Both the position numbers and the translations under genes were made by a program. DNA of 40,906 nucleotides from a virus, in IMG/VR virus record IMGVR_UViG_3300005838_000027, positions 1-40,906 of that record; one strand, written 5' to 3'. Positions 24,886 through 35,115 of this stretch are shown in pieces (the first letter of the stretch is position 1; each line of letters starts with the position of its first letter). The notes beneath the pieces are model-generated. The model had not been told where the DNA came from. It worked only from the letters and a program-made list of their open reading frames with translations, and searched no databases.

Positions 24886-27800
24886 TTACTCAACTTTTAA
24901 CTTAGAATCACCAGGTTCTTGTGTTACCAACCTTGAAGGTGTAGTAATCGTTATTTCAACTGGGTCTAATCCATCCATCGTGTTGCTTTTTGTTAAATTG
25001 CTACCTTTATAGAATAACCTAAATAGTGATGAATCAAGTGCTACACTCGTGTATGAACTTCTTTCGTATGATGCACTAAATTGGTAATTCCCATTGTACT
25101 CTGTATGATATCCATATCCCTTTGCTATTGAATCCGATAATGAACTCGTATAGTAAGGAACTTTAATATCATTGTGTTCTGATAATCTTGAAGCAGTGAT
25201 AAAAGGTTGAACCGCTTCTTCAAATGTTATATCTATATCACCAAATGTAATACTTGCTGTTGCATAAAGTGATTGGAATGGTGTTCTTGGGTCTATCTCT
25301 GCTATCTTATTTAATGTTGGATTCCCAAGTATTCCAATTGAACCACTATCCATTGTATATAAATTAATTTCAGCTTCATATAAAGGTAATGTACCAGAAA
25401 GTGTAAATGGATTAGGTGCTGCAGAACTACTTAACCTACTTGATAATTGTATTCCATCTCCAAATTGATTAGCATTTTCATAATATGTATTTTCGAAACT
25501 TGGTACTTTACCCACTACCTGTTTACTTCTCTCTAAAATATTTGGTTCTATTAATAAACCAAGTGTTGCATTTGTTCTTGCTGGGACCATATTCCTTAAT
25601 TGACTCCAAATACTTCCATCAAAGAAATGTATGATTCTCATATAATCCCAAAAGTTGTTTGAACGACTATACTTTTTCCAATACTCTCGCTGTACTCTCT
25701 CTAATCCTCGATAGGTATCCGCGTATTGGTCTCTTGGGTCACCAATTTCATTATCAAGGTTTATATCTGCTAATGAATACATTATATCTTCATTTATTAC
25801 ATCAGTAGGTGAAAAGAATATACCGAGTTTATTACTATCTATAGGTGCGTAATCCATTGACGATTGTTCAACTCTAATGTTTGATGATAAGTTACCGCTT
25901 AGTTTAGTTGCCTCACTTCTAATCTTTGTTGCGTTTCTTCTTTGAGGTCCAATGTTGGGAACTCTTAATTTTTCTTGGTCTACTAAGCTTCTAAATGGAT
26001 TACCACTAAACCCAACTGCACTAGCACTTACATAATAACTTGTAGTGTAAGATTTATCATCGATGGATTCTGGTAAAGCATTTAAATCAGTATTATCATT
26101 TAATGGTAATCTGAATATCATATTATCATACGCAGAACTTGTTGTATTTCCATTATAACTTTTTGGTGCTTGGACATGATTATCAAATGCACTTTGTGAT
26201 AATGGTTCACTCCACAATCTAAACTCCATCATTGAACCACTAAACCTTGTACCAAATTCTCCGTTACCACCTATATAAAATGTACCATCAGTATGGAACG
26301 CATTATTAAATGCTGCTCCAGCAGAAGCATTTCCATCTATACTTACACTCTCACTTGTTTGATATAAAATAACTTGCCTTGTAGCATCATATTGTTTTGA
26401 TGTTAACTGATATGTTATATCTTGTGCGTTTGCATCTGTTACTAAATCTAATCCACTCTGTGATACGCGTGTTAACATCACACTCCACATATCATTATTA
26501 TAAAATGGTTGTAGTGATGATGTCATAAATTGAATACCTGTTGATGCAGATACACTAAATCTTAACTTACCATAAGAATCGGTTGCTCCGTTATCTTGTA
26601 ATTGGATTGCAAAACTATGATTACCAACACCTTTCTGAACTATTGTCATATCTTTTGATGTTGGTGCTCTAAATCTAAATTCTAAAGTTTCTGGTTTGAT
26701 TCCACTTGTACCATCATCTTGCCAAGGAAATTGTAAATACTCACTTGATTTAAAATCAGCAGCATAATTAAATTTTCTTTTTATTTCGTAACTGATACTA
26801 TCATTTAAATCTGGCCCACCATATTCTCTAATTCTTAATATTGAACTCGGAATACCATAACAATTTATCAATCCTTTCATTGCTCGTTGGTTACCTTTGT
26901 TCTTCATAAAGAATGGCATATTGGCTAAAATTCTTTTCCATATTTCTTCGGTTACAGCTTCTTGTGGTGATTCATATTTATCTGCACCACTTTCGGTTTT
27001 ACCTAACAAATATTCGGGTAAGATAACTAAATCATTTCCGCTATCAACTTCAAATCCCATACTCTTCGCTACTTCGCGAACTATATCTTTTGAAATACCC
27101 TCTGATAATTTATTACTTCGCTCATTGATATCTGTGAAGTGTCTAATATAAGACCATATCTCATCAAATTGTTGTCCAGTCATATCCATAAAATCTAAGA
27201 ATACTTTATTCTCTGTATCGCTCGCCACATGAAGTGGTAAATTATTTACTAAGCTATTTTGGTTATAAGTATCAAATTCTTTTGCGTATCCAGTCCAAGT
27301 ATTAAACCAAGTAGTAAATGTTGAACCACTTGTATGTTCTAACACAAAGTCTGTACCATCTTCTCTTGAACCACTTGTCTTAGGCCAAGATGCATCATAA
27401 AACTCACCAAGTGAACTTGTTGAATAACTTGATGAGATAGTATATAGATAATTTTCATATGGGTCAAAACTATTTATCACTTCTCGTTTTCTCATATTAA
27501 TACTAGCACGAGTATCAGCTGATGAAGATATATTTATTAAATTATGTGAATCTACTTTATATCCCTCTAACAATGTTATTTTCTTTTTAAAATTTCTAAC
27601 TCTATTTTCTGCTCCACCAAAGTTAATAAAGTTTCCAAATCCATAATCCGTACGGTCTAAGCCAATTGCATCAGTTCGTTTAGAATAATCAATTGATAGT
27701 TGTACATCTAATAAACTACTTGAGTGTATGTAATTTGTTATATCATCTTGAACTGAAGTATCAGTTCCAATTAAATCATCATACCTTTTATAATTAGTAC

Positions 27801-29910
27801 CTCTAAAATTGATTGGATTTGTTGTTGAGTTTAAATTTGGAACTCTTAAAAATAATACTTCAGGAGTTTCCTCTACAAACTTTGTTAATCTTACCATATC
27901 TTCGTATGGCTCCATCTTTTCTTCTACGAAATAAACTAAATCATTTTTCTCAATCGTCTCTGGTAATGGTGAATATGTTTTAATATATCGTGCAGTTCTA
28001 TCTGCCACATCACGTATCGGTAATTTCCTATCACTATCAGGAAGTGATGATTTGGGTGCATCAAGTATATTTATACATAAGTGATATCCCTCTTTAGTAA
28101 CCATGTAAGTATTTAATCTGGTTACTTTATTTTTTCTAAAAGTTAAAAACATATCAGTAAATACATCATTAAATCTATCTTCACCACTATGGTCTGCTTT
28201 ATTTGCTCCTTCTTCATATGAAGTATCAACTCTTATTCTATTATAATCCATTATCTCAACAACCTTAGCTGTAAAATCAACGGGTACTTGAGTGAACACA
28301 TCAATTGGAACTAATTCGTTTTCAAATGTTACGACAGTTTTAAATTTTAGAATAGACTCTTCATCAGTAGCAAAATCTTCAATTATTTCTTTTGTAATTG
28401 GTCTTGGTTTTACATCAACAATATATTCGTTATCTGGTTCAAGTGGTGGTGCCGTAAGTCTTTCTTGTGGAAAATCTTCATCTTCTGGTATGTTATTAAT
28501 TACTTCTTCAAGTATTTCTTCCAATTCATCATCAGCCTGGTATGCGGTACCTGAACCACCTCCACTACCACCCCCATCTTCAAAATCTTCAGATAATCTT
28601 AACATATTAATTCTTTTATCTCTATTCTCTAAGAAATGAGTAATACTATTCCACTTACCAAGTGTTGCAGATGTTACATTATTAGCAATAATAGTATGAT
28701 GTTTATCCAGTATTAGATTCCAAACATCTAATGCCCCAGCTTTAAACTCAGTACCAACTTCATTTGCTAAGTACCATTTACCTTGATGTTTAATTGGGTG
28801 ATGGTCTGTAGTGGTAAGATTTTTGTAACGAACTAATTTATCTCCATAAGGTCGATTATCCTTAACTACCTTTAATACTTTTGCGTAACCTTGTTCGGTT
28901 TTAACTTTCATACCAGGTCTCATCATCTTGATTGGAATGGTACGATTATTACTTAATTTAATTTTTGTATCCCCAGTAAAACAAACACTTCCGTAATCAT
29001 CCCTATCTCTATAATCTTCGTAATCTTGGTCAGGACCGGGTGTTGTTTCTAATATTTCTCGTACTGCAACAGGTTCTTTATCGATAGTAGTTTTTACAAT
29101 ATCATTGAATAATACTTTTTTATCAGTAGGTTTGGGGGTATTTCTATTTCCTTTATCAACTAAAACTTGAGTTTCTTTTTTAACCTTAATCTCTACCATT
29201 TTAGTTTCGGTTAGTGTGTATTCATACATACCCTTAATAATAATATCACCACCCACCATAGCATCCGTGAACCCTCTTTCGGATTCACCAGGAGTAAGTA
29301 TTAAGACATTACCATCAGTTTTGTCAAATCTGATTGTTCCAGCACCAGAACCACCTTTTCTATTTGGAACATAAACAAAATCTTTATTTATACCAGCAAA
29401 ATTCTTACGATATGGTATATTATTAATTAATTGAATATCTACCTTTACTTCATTTTTTGATGGTGAAACTTCTTTCACCACATATTTCATTTCTTTTGCA
29501 TATACCTCTTCTAAAGTTTGATTTGTTGGTGTTTCCCCACCTTTGAAAAATCTTGTTTTACCATTGATAACCTTAGTGGATATTTTTCCCATATTGATGA
29601 ATCCCTCATCATTTACCATAATGGTTTTCTTTTGTCCAGCTAATCTTCTAAGGAAAAGATACTTTACCTTGAACTCTCCCGAATCATATCCTAAATCTCT
29701 GATGTGGCCACCGACATCTAAATCAATTGTATTATCATTACGGAATAATACATCTCCCATATTGAGAATATCATCTTCCAATAAGTTATCTTCCATATCA
29801 TATACATAGAAATGTATAAAGTCGTTAGGGTCTCTACCAAAACCACTAAACAATCTTTTTGGATATTCTAATTGTTCTCTATCTTTTTCAGTTAAGCCAA
29901 ATTGTAACAT
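24886..29910 (-). CDS. very large tail/baseplate protein with Hint (hedgehog/intein) domain and LamG-like domain
   Basis: A 1674-residue protein. Residues ~310-418 form a Hint-type domain: VCFTGDTKI with Cys310, TTTDHHPI (block-B-like His) and VWNLILDKHHTIIANN. The expected terminal HN dipeptide and a downstream Cys/Ser/Thr splice acceptor are missing, so it is unlikely to splice but might self-cleave. Residues ~1100-1320 include a LamG-like lectin shape (LEFRFRAPTSKDMTIVQKG, then SVMLTRV, and TFYIGGNGEFGTRFSGSMME). The rest is Ser/Asn/Asp-rich and beta-prone. Position after gp25, gp6 and two structural genes fits a large baseplate or tail protein (gp7/gp8-type position in T4, by order only). 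It may bind glycans on the host. Confidence 0.65.
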   Translation of the reverse strand: MLQFGLTEKDREQLEYPKRLFSGFGRDPNDFIHFYVYDMEDNLLEDDILNMGDVLFRNDNTIDLDVGGHIRDLGYDSGEFKVKYLFLRRLAGQKKTIMVNDEGFINMGKISTKVINGKTRFFKGGETPTNQTLEEVYAKEMKYVVKEVSPSKNEVKVDIQLINNIPYRKNFAGINKDFVYVPNRKGGSGAGTIRFDKTDGNVLILTPGESERGFTDAMVGGDIIIKGMYEYTLTETKMVEIKVKKETQVLVDKGNRNTPKPTDKKVLFNDIVKTTIDKEPVAVREILETTPGPDQDYEDYRDRDDYGSVCFTGDTKIKLSNNRTIPIKMMRPGMKVKTEQGYAKVLKVVKDNRPYGDKLVRYKNLTTTDHHPIKHQGKWYLANEVGTEFKAGALDVWNLILDKHHTIIANNVTSATLGKWNSITHFLENRDKRINMLRLSEDFEDGGGSGGGSGTAYQADDELEEILEEVINNIPEDEDFPQERLTAPPLEPDNEYIVDVKPRPITKEIIEDFATDEESILKFKTVVTFENELVPIDVFTQVPVDFTAKVVEIMDYNRIRVDTSYEEGANKADHSGEDRFNDVFTDMFLTFRKNKVTRLNTYMVTKEGYHLCINILDAPKSSLPDSDRKLPIRDVADRTARYIKTYSPLPETIEKNDLVYFVEEKMEPYEDMVRLTKFVEETPEVLFLRVPNLNSTTNPINFRGTNYKRYDDLIGTDTSVQDDITNYIHSSSLLDVQLSIDYSKRTDAIGLDRTDYGFGNFINFGGAENRVRNFKKKITLLEGYKVDSHNLINISSSADTRASINMRKREVINSFDPYENYLYTISSSYSTSSLGEFYDASWPKTSGSREDGTDFVLEHTSGSTFTTWFNTWTGYAKEFDTYNQNSLVNNLPLHVASDTENKVFLDFMDMTGQQFDEIWSYIRHFTDINERSNKLSEGISKDIVREVAKSMGFEVDSGNDLVILPEYLLGKTESGADKYESPQEAVTEEIWKRILANMPFFMKNKGNQRAMKGLINCYGIPSSILRIREYGGPDLNDSISYEIKRKFNYAADFKSSEYLQFPWQDDGTSGIKPETLEFRFRAPTSKDMTIVQKGVGNHSFAIQLQDNGATDSYGKLRFSVSASTGIQFMTSSLQPFYNNDMWSVMLTRVSQSGLDLVTDANAQDITYQLTSKQYDATRQVILYQTSESVSIDGNASAGAAFNNAFHTDGTFYIGGNGEFGTRFSGSMMEFRLWSEPLSQSAFDNHVQAPKSYNGNTTSSAYDNMIFRLPLNDNTDLNALPESIDDKSYTTSYYVSASAVGFSGNPFRSLVDQEKLRVPNIGPQRRNATKIRSEATKLSGNLSSNIRVEQSSMDYAPIDSNKLGIFFSPTDVINEDIMYSLADINLDNEIGDPRDQYADTYRGLERVQREYWKKYSRSNNFWDYMRIIHFFDGSIWSQLRNMVPARTNATLGLLIEPNILERSKQVVGKVPSFENTYYENANQFGDGIQLSSRLSSSAAPNPFTLSGTLPLYEAEINLYTMDSGSIGILGNPTLNKIAEIDPRTPFQSLYATASITFGDIDITFEEAVQPFITASRLSEHNDIKVPYYTSSLSDSIAKGYGYHTEYNGNYQFSASYERSSYTSVALDSSLFRLFYKGSNLTKSNTMDGLDPVEITITTPSRLVTQEPGDSKLKVE

Positions 29911-29913
29911 TCA

Positions 29914-30549
29914 TTAATCCCCAGTAGTTTTCGCTAATAAATTTGTAACTGCATCTGCAGTTTTTTTACCTTGTTTCTCACTATCAAGTAATCCACTAGC
30001 ATTTTTAGCTCGTTCACTAATTTCTTCTCTTGATGCTTGAATATTTGCAAGTTCTTCATCCACATTTGGATATGGCTCCGGAAGGTCATTCGTAACTGCA
30101 ATTGAATTTTGTAATTGTTTCATAGTTACATCTAATGTTTGATTGAGTATATCTTGCTCTTCTATTTTACTTCTTAAATCAGTTTTCATCAAATTGAGTT
30201 CTGCTTCAGTCATAATTGGTTCTTCAGTTGCCCTTGGCATAATTTCTAAAAATTGTAAATCATCTCCAAAATGTCTAATCGTATCACCCGTTGCTGAAGA
30301 TTTTTGCTCAACATTAAGTCGAACATATTGATAATCTTCTGTTAAAGTTTTTCCTGGTTCGTTTGGGTCCTCATACGATAATAAGAAACCATTTTCATCT
30401 CGTAACGGATTTAAAGCATCAATTGCAGAACCACTTATTGCAGCTCTGTTCTTTTCTTCTTCAACGGCTTTTAAATGTTTTTGTTCATCCGCATCTTGTA
30501 TATTGCGATAAAAATCTCTACTCTTAGCCTGTTCATACGTTAAAGGCAT
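29914..30549 (-). CDS. hypothetical coiled-coil structural protein
   Basis: A 211-residue, highly charged helical protein (YEQAKSRDFYRNIQDADEQKH..., KTDLRSKIEEQDILNQTLD, NIQASREEISERAKNA). It has a Ser/Gly-rich linker near residue 35 and no membrane or signal segment. It is separated from its neighbours by 1-3 bp, indicating a shared operon. It could be a chaperone or a small structural connector. No family is recognised. Confidence 0.6.
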   Translation of the reverse strand: MPLTYEQAKSRDFYRNIQDADEQKHLKAVEEEKNRAAISGSAIDALNPLRDENGFLLSYEDPNEPGKTLTEDYQYVRLNVEQKSSATGDTIRHFGDDLQFLEIMPRATEEPIMTEAELNLMKTDLRSKIEEQDILNQTLDVTMKQLQNSIAVTNDLPEPYPNVDEELANIQASREEISERAKNASGLLDSEKQGKKTADAVTNLLAKTTGD

Positions 30550-30550
30550 T

Positions 30551-31729
30551 TTACCTCACCACTTTAAATTCATAATCATCATCGTATATCATAGAAGTTT
30601 GATTCACACCACTACCACTAACGACCTTAATCTCAAATCTATAAAATCTTTCGGGTTGGAAACCATCCATCCATACATTAAAGTAATTACCACTTGAATC
30701 ACAACTAACTATTGAGCCTGTACTAAATGGTATTATTACATCCTCGGTATGAGCATCCTTTACTGAATAATATGTACCTTGTCCCATTGCAGTAGTACCT
30801 TGTGGTAAAGTTTTAATTGTTAATGCTGCTGGAGTTGTCTCAAATCCTCTTGTTGGATATAATTCTCTACCCACAACTCTAAACTTTACTTTTGATTTCT
30901 CTTTGTATTCAGGCCTCATATTTTGAAAGTAAACGGTCAACCTATCTAAATCAGTTGCTGCTAATTCACCCAAACTTCCCGTGTTCCATGATGAATCATC
31001 CCACTCCACTTCTAACTTTGGCGGAAAGATTGTGTGAGTTTCTCTTGAAAAGAATTTCAAATTACCAAGTGGTGTTGAATTTCCCTCTGCAGAACCAGTT
31101 GCTGTTGTGGGGTCAAATATAGAATATAAACTTTGACTGGTTGCTGTATTATTTCTTTTTACAATAAATCCATCATTTGGAAATACTGAACTTGAATAGA
31201 TATGATTCTTAACTAAATCTGTTACATCCATTCTTATATCTCGGGTTTCATAAACTAAATCAAATGATGATGAAACATTATATGAGCTATCTAAACTTGA
31301 AGTGTACCAAGTACCACCTTGTGTTGTACTACCACTAACCCATTCAGTTTTCTCGGTATCATTATCACGATACTTCCAACTAGCACCATCACTCAATACA
31401 GGGTCTCTATCTAATGTTCCTGTTCCACCAGTCCAACTTCCACTAACCATATAGGTTTCTAAAGTTTGTTCGGTAGCAAGTTCTGTTGAAGTTGCATCAT
31501 ATAAGTTTAAAAAATATTTAGCACCAACTGGTATTATTCCACTCTGTACTGATGATGATATATAACTATAATCAAATTTTAATAATGCTCTTGATACACT
31601 AATTGTTGTACCTGAAGAATTAACATTTTTTGAAACCTCTAATATCTCATCTAAACCTGTATTGATTGACGATGTGATATTGCCTTGATAAATTGTTGTA
31701 TCTGTTATTGGGTATTCAAAATAAAACAT
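30551..31729 (-). CDS. beta-rich structural protein of the tail region
   Basis: A 392-residue protein made mostly of short beta segments with many Ser, Thr and Tyr (ATSTELATEQTLETYMVSGS, ALLKFDYSYISSSVQ). It has a possible DNRLRE-like N-terminal half: SRALLKFDYSYI, then RMDVTDLVKNHIYSSS, and a FPPKLEVEWDD strand. DNRLRE domains form stable fibres in other bacteria. It shares one base with the gp6-like gene upstream (TAATG-type junction) and ends 1 bp before the next. A virion role is inferred from the operon. Confidence 0.6.
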   Translation of the reverse strand: MFYFEYPITDTTIYQGNITSSINTGLDEILEVSKNVNSSGTTISVSRALLKFDYSYISSSVQSGIIPVGAKYFLNLYDATSTELATEQTLETYMVSGSWTGGTGTLDRDPVLSDGASWKYRDNDTEKTEWVSGSTTQGGTWYTSSLDSSYNVSSSFDLVYETRDIRMDVTDLVKNHIYSSSVFPNDGFIVKRNNTATSQSLYSIFDPTTATGSAEGNSTPLGNLKFFSRETHTIFPPKLEVEWDDSSWNTGSLGELAATDLDRLTVYFQNMRPEYKEKSKVKFRVVGRELYPTRGFETTPAALTIKTLPQGTTAMGQGTYYSVKDAHTEDVIIPFSTGSIVSCDSSGNYFNVWMDGFQPERFYRFEIKVVSGSGVNQTSMIYDDDYEFKVVR

Positions 31730-33699
31730 TAAATATCTCCTACTACTCTACCCTCGATATCTAAATTCGGGTATTTAAGTTCAAATATACTTGGGTCAAG
31801 TGATGAGTAAATGATTCCATCTTTTGTTGCTGATTGTAAATCATATACATGTCCACTATATCCATTCTCGGTTCTCCACTTGTTCTCGATAACCACCAAT
31901 TGTTTTTGTGGATTATCATCTTCAGGTGGAACAACACTTGCAACTCCATCAACTAACGATATTACATAAGCAATATCACTTAAAATAATTGGTTGATTAA
32001 TTTGCCACTTTTGAGTATTAAAATGATTCTTTACGGCATCAATACATTTTAATAGTACTAAATTTTTATTAAATCCTCTTTGAGTAATAATTGAAAATCT
32101 CGCACCAATATTAATTGTGTAACCATCTTTAATATTTATTGCATCAGTTAGTATTCTATATTGTGATAAGTAAACTCTAAGATTTTGTTTAACTGCTGCA
32201 TTCAATGCAACTAACTTTCTATTTCTATCATATCCCAATACATACATATTTAATGCTAATGGATTAGGTATTGTTGTTATGTTTTTCTCTCTAACAATCT
32301 TACCACCCTTTACAATAGTTTGTGTGTTCTGTTCTAATTGTTCATCTTGTACAATATGTACTTTAGCAATGTTACCATACTTTTGTGGTAAGGAATAAAC
32401 TCTTGTTACATAATCATCTTTAGTAACTGCTCTATTTTGTGAATTAAAATATGCTAAAGCATTTTGTCTAATTTCTTCAGGTGATTCTCCACCACTTCCA
32501 CCAGTAGCAGGTTCTTTATTTGTAATACTAATACTATTTTTTGTGTCACCAACTTTATCAGAATCTAATCCCTCTTCATTTAATGTAGTAGAAAGACTAT
32601 CGTTGTTTTTTAATTCACCAGTAAGAATATTATCTTCTATTGCTCCACCATAAGTGTAAGTTACAGTCAATGTAATATTACTTGGTGCTTGTCCAAATGC
32701 TTTTGTTTTTAAAAAGTTACTTGGGTCAAATGATGTATCAAGTTTACTAACACCAGTTCCTAATGATGAACCAACATTATCTGGGTTTGGAACTAATTCT
32801 TCATCTGCGTTTGTTGATGTTCCCGCACCAAATCGTAATTCTGATTTACCATCACTTCTTGTATAGGTTGTAAATCTGTTTGCAGTTTTAATTAACTTTA
32901 ACATATAAGGTGCATCTGCAGCGTTAGCAGAAACATCCGGCGTGGTTGTTGCATTATTTTCTGTTGATGAAAAGACTGTATCTTGTGCTAAGAAAGGAAC
33001 TTCATACCAAGTATTCCCATCATCATCAACCACACTTAAAATCTGTATTATTCGTTCTTTACTTAAAATAACTTTATCAAATTTAACTCCTGCACCAAAT
33101 GTAAAATTCTCGGAAGTTTTTGTACCAGATTCTAATAAACATTTTTTAGTTAATGTAAAGTGTGTTGGTGTCTCACTATCATATTGTGATATTTTTTCTA
33201 CTCGTGAATCGAGTGATGAAGATGTTTTAAAATTAACATCATCTAACAATCTAAAAGTTCTACCTGTCTTAGATGAGAATAAACTATCAGCGTTAACCAT
33301 TAATGCATAATCTAAATCAGGTGATACATCTGTACCATCATCTTCTGCTGGTACTTCAATTGTTATTTCTGAAAGTACTGATGCTGGATGAGATAGTTTT
33401 GGTTTATACCCAAATGATTGTGCAATCTTATAAATATTTTTCTTTTCTTCCGCAGCATGTAATAGTGTTTCTCGATATTGTGTATCTATATAAAAAGATA
33501 ATGTATCACCAACATATGCAGCCATTTCAATAAACATCATTCCTGGTGAAGATTCATTGAAATCATTATATGCAGTTGGATAATAAGATTTAGCGTATTC
33601 TAATAGATTAGCTCTTATGGACGAAAACTCCCTACCGATATATCTAATATCTCTTTTTTCTTTTTTATTATTTAGCCCATAATCTACATCATTAGCCAT
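31729..33699 (-). CDS. gp6: baseplate wedge protein gp6-like (baseplate J family)
   Basis: A 656-residue protein with the gp6/baseplate-J N-terminal signature: SPGMMFIEMAAYVGDTLSFY followed by IDTQYRETLLHAAEEKKNIY and KIAQSFGYKPK (~45-110). The C-terminal region includes the regulator-like IRQNALAYFNSQNRAVTKDD (baseplate J-like, ~400), then VHIVQDEQ and SQYRILTDAIN. In T4, gp6 forms the ring that ties the six baseplate wedges together. Its gene is followed by structural genes and preceded 3 bp away by gp25, as in other myoviruses. Identification is confident; the exact boundary of domains is approximate. Confidence 0.9.
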   Translation of the reverse strand: MANDVDYGLNNKKEKRDIRYIGREFSSIRANLLEYAKSYYPTAYNDFNESSPGMMFIEMAAYVGDTLSFYIDTQYRETLLHAAEEKKNIYKIAQSFGYKPKLSHPASVLSEITIEVPAEDDGTDVSPDLDYALMVNADSLFSSKTGRTFRLLDDVNFKTSSSLDSRVEKISQYDSETPTHFTLTKKCLLESGTKTSENFTFGAGVKFDKVILSKERIIQILSVVDDDGNTWYEVPFLAQDTVFSSTENNATTTPDVSANAADAPYMLKLIKTANRFTTYTRSDGKSELRFGAGTSTNADEELVPNPDNVGSSLGTGVSKLDTSFDPSNFLKTKAFGQAPSNITLTVTYTYGGAIEDNILTGELKNNDSLSTTLNEEGLDSDKVGDTKNSISITNKEPATGGSGGESPEEIRQNALAYFNSQNRAVTKDDYVTRVYSLPQKYGNIAKVHIVQDEQLEQNTQTIVKGGKIVREKNITTIPNPLALNMYVLGYDRNRKLVALNAAVKQNLRVYLSQYRILTDAINIKDGYTINIGARFSIITQRGFNKNLVLLKCIDAVKNHFNTQKWQINQPIILSDIAYVISLVDGVASVVPPEDDNPQKQLVVIENKWRTENGYSGHVYDLQSATKDGIIYSSLDPSIFELKYPNLDIEGRVVGDI

Positions 33700-33701
33700 T
33701 A

Positions 33702-34154
33702 TTATCCTCCTGAGTTAAAATTGAATGTTATCGTTTCTGGTGAATCAGGGTCATCGACAGTTACGACAAATTCTAAAGTAACCACTACTTGGTTTGGGTT
33801 TTGTTTATCTTGTACCACAAAAACATTTTGTGCTTTTATATAAGGTAACCATGTTTCTAAAGCTTCGTGGATTGCTTCTTCAATCCCATCAGCTAAATCT
33901 TCACCAACTTGTTCAAATAATAATGATGGTAAGTTACTACCAAAATTAGGTTGGCCGACACGTTCACCCTTTTGAGTTAACAATAAATTTTTAATATTAG
34001 AAAATGCTTGTTCCTTGACTGTTTGGGCTCTTGGAAAAAATCCAACATTATCTCCCTTATATGTTAATGGAAATGTACACCCAAAGAATGAATCCTCATC
34101 CTCATTAATATGTCTGACAGATGGGTTATTGGTTACGTTTACATTTTCTGGCAT
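33702..34154 (-). CDS. gp25: baseplate wedge protein gp25-like (GPW/gp25 family)
   Basis: A 150-residue protein with the GPW/gp25 pattern FPLTYKGDNVGFFPRAQTVK, followed by SNIKNLLLTQKGERVGQPNF and GSNLPSLLFEQ. The phrase LTQKGERVGQPNFGS is diagnostic of this family, which forms the baseplate wedge nucleus with gp6 and resembles lysozyme only in name. The N-terminus has an extra ~30 polar residues. The gene precedes gp6 by 2 bp and overlaps the upstream 165-aa gene by one base. Confidence 0.93.
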   Translation of the reverse strand: MPENVNVTNNPSVRHINEDEDSFFGCTFPLTYKGDNVGFFPRAQTVKEQAFSNIKNLLLTQKGERVGQPNFGSNLPSLLFEQVGEDLADGIEEAIHEALETWLPYIKAQNVFVVQDKQNPNQVVVTLEFVVTVDDPDSPETITFNFNSGG

Positions 34155-34651
34155 TATTTTTTACTCTTCATCATATTATGTTTCATTAATTCACTATAAT
34201 CTTTTGTCAACGCGTTAACTAAACTCTCAGGTAATTGGTCTGAAGAAACTCCTGCTTGTTTCATCGTTTGTACTGCTCCAACTTTTCTAGCAGTTTCTTT
34301 ATCTCCACCAACTCCACCTTCTCCATATCCTAATAGTTCCGTTGCTCGTGTTGAATCAAATACTCCACCACCCATTGTTGGATACTCATCAGTATCCCCC
34401 TTACCTAACCCAACAGTCTCATTTAAAATGTTGTTTAATGATTCGTTTGATGTATAAGTAACGGGGTCTCGCTTTTTTACAACTTTCTTTTGAATCGGTC
34501 TCTTCTTCACGATTGGTGCGGTTGATTTGAGAGTAGTACGTTTAGCTTTCAAACTATTTATTCCCTCAGTAATAAATATCTGTTTGACCTCTTTTTGTAC
34601 TTCTCTACGTACAACTTCTTGTATTATTTTAACTAATTCTTTTTTAGTCAT
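34154..34651 (-). CDS. basic hypothetical protein upstream of gp25
   Basis: A 165-residue protein. The first 25 residues form an amphipathic helix (MTKKELVKIIQEVVRREVQK, then EVKQIF). A Lys-rich linker follows (TLKSTAPIVKKRPIQKKVVK), and the second half is acidic and Gly-rich (GLGKGDTDEYPTMGGGVFDS). Such small gene products beside gp25 are frequent in marine T4-like phages. A virion or assembly role is inferred from position. The ribosome site is AGGAG before the ATG. No enzyme motif seen. Confidence 0.6.
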   Translation of the reverse strand: MTKKELVKIIQEVVRREVQKEVKQIFITEGINSLKAKRTTLKSTAPIVKKRPIQKKVVKKRDPVTYTSNESLNNILNETVGLGKGDTDEYPTMGGGVFDSTRATELLGYGEGGVGGDKETARKVGAVQTMKQAGVSSDQLPESLVNALTKDYSELMKHNMMKSKK

Positions 34652-34662
34652 TTCTAACTCCT

Positions 34663-35112
34663 TTATCCTGGTACATTGTAACCTGCAAATGGTAAAGGTA
34701 TTGGTGCGGGAAACATTCCCGTTACCTGTCCCATGTGGTTTTTAAAACTCATTATTAATTGTTCTATAAAATCTTCTGTTGTTGCATTTGCTGCTCCCAT
34801 TGGAACATATCCTGCAGTTATTCCTGGTACGATTACAGTCGAACCCGATGCCGTAACACCACCCAACCAATATAATTTTAATCCATTATCAAGTTGGATT
34901 GGAAAGGGGGTTACTCCATAAGATGAAAAACACAATTTTAACATTACTTCTAATCCTGCCACATTACCACTAGCTAATGGAGCGGGTGGTGCTGTACCAA
35001 TTGTCATTCCAGTCTTAACACATTTATCATATGATTCAGCAATTACCTTTGCCATATCATCTCCAGAATCTAAACCCTTTTTATACTCAGCTCTAAATAT
35101 ATCCCAACTCAT
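34663..35112 (-). CDS. structural-type hypothetical protein in baseplate operon
   Basis: A 149-residue protein, MSWDIFRAEYKKGLDSGDDM with a helical N-terminal ~30 residues. A long Ala/Gly/Pro and Val-rich part follows (IGTAPPAPLASGNVAGLEVM, GVTASGSTVIVPGITAGYVP) ending AGYNVPG. Composition and position between the spike and gp25 genes suggest a baseplate component. I do not recognise the family with certainty. There is only a weak ribosome site, so translation may depend on the upstream 26-codon frame. Confidence 0.6.
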   Translation of the reverse strand: MSWDIFRAEYKKGLDSGDDMAKVIAESYDKCVKTGMTIGTAPPAPLASGNVAGLEVMLKLCFSSYGVTPFPIQLDNGLKLYWLGGVTASGSTVIVPGITAGYVPMGAANATTEDFIEQLIMSFKNHMGQVTGMFPAPIPLPFAGYNVPG

Positions 35113-35115
35113 ATA

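Noticed and set aside
28292-28639. Plus-strand 115-aa Ser-rich frame
   Set aside because: Antisense to the 1674-aa tail protein; mirror of its Glu/Asp- and Gly-rich linker codons.
24886-29910. Active intein with homing endonuclease
   Set aside because: Hint region is only ~110 residues, with no LAGLIDADG or HNH insert and no C-terminal HN plus nucleophile.
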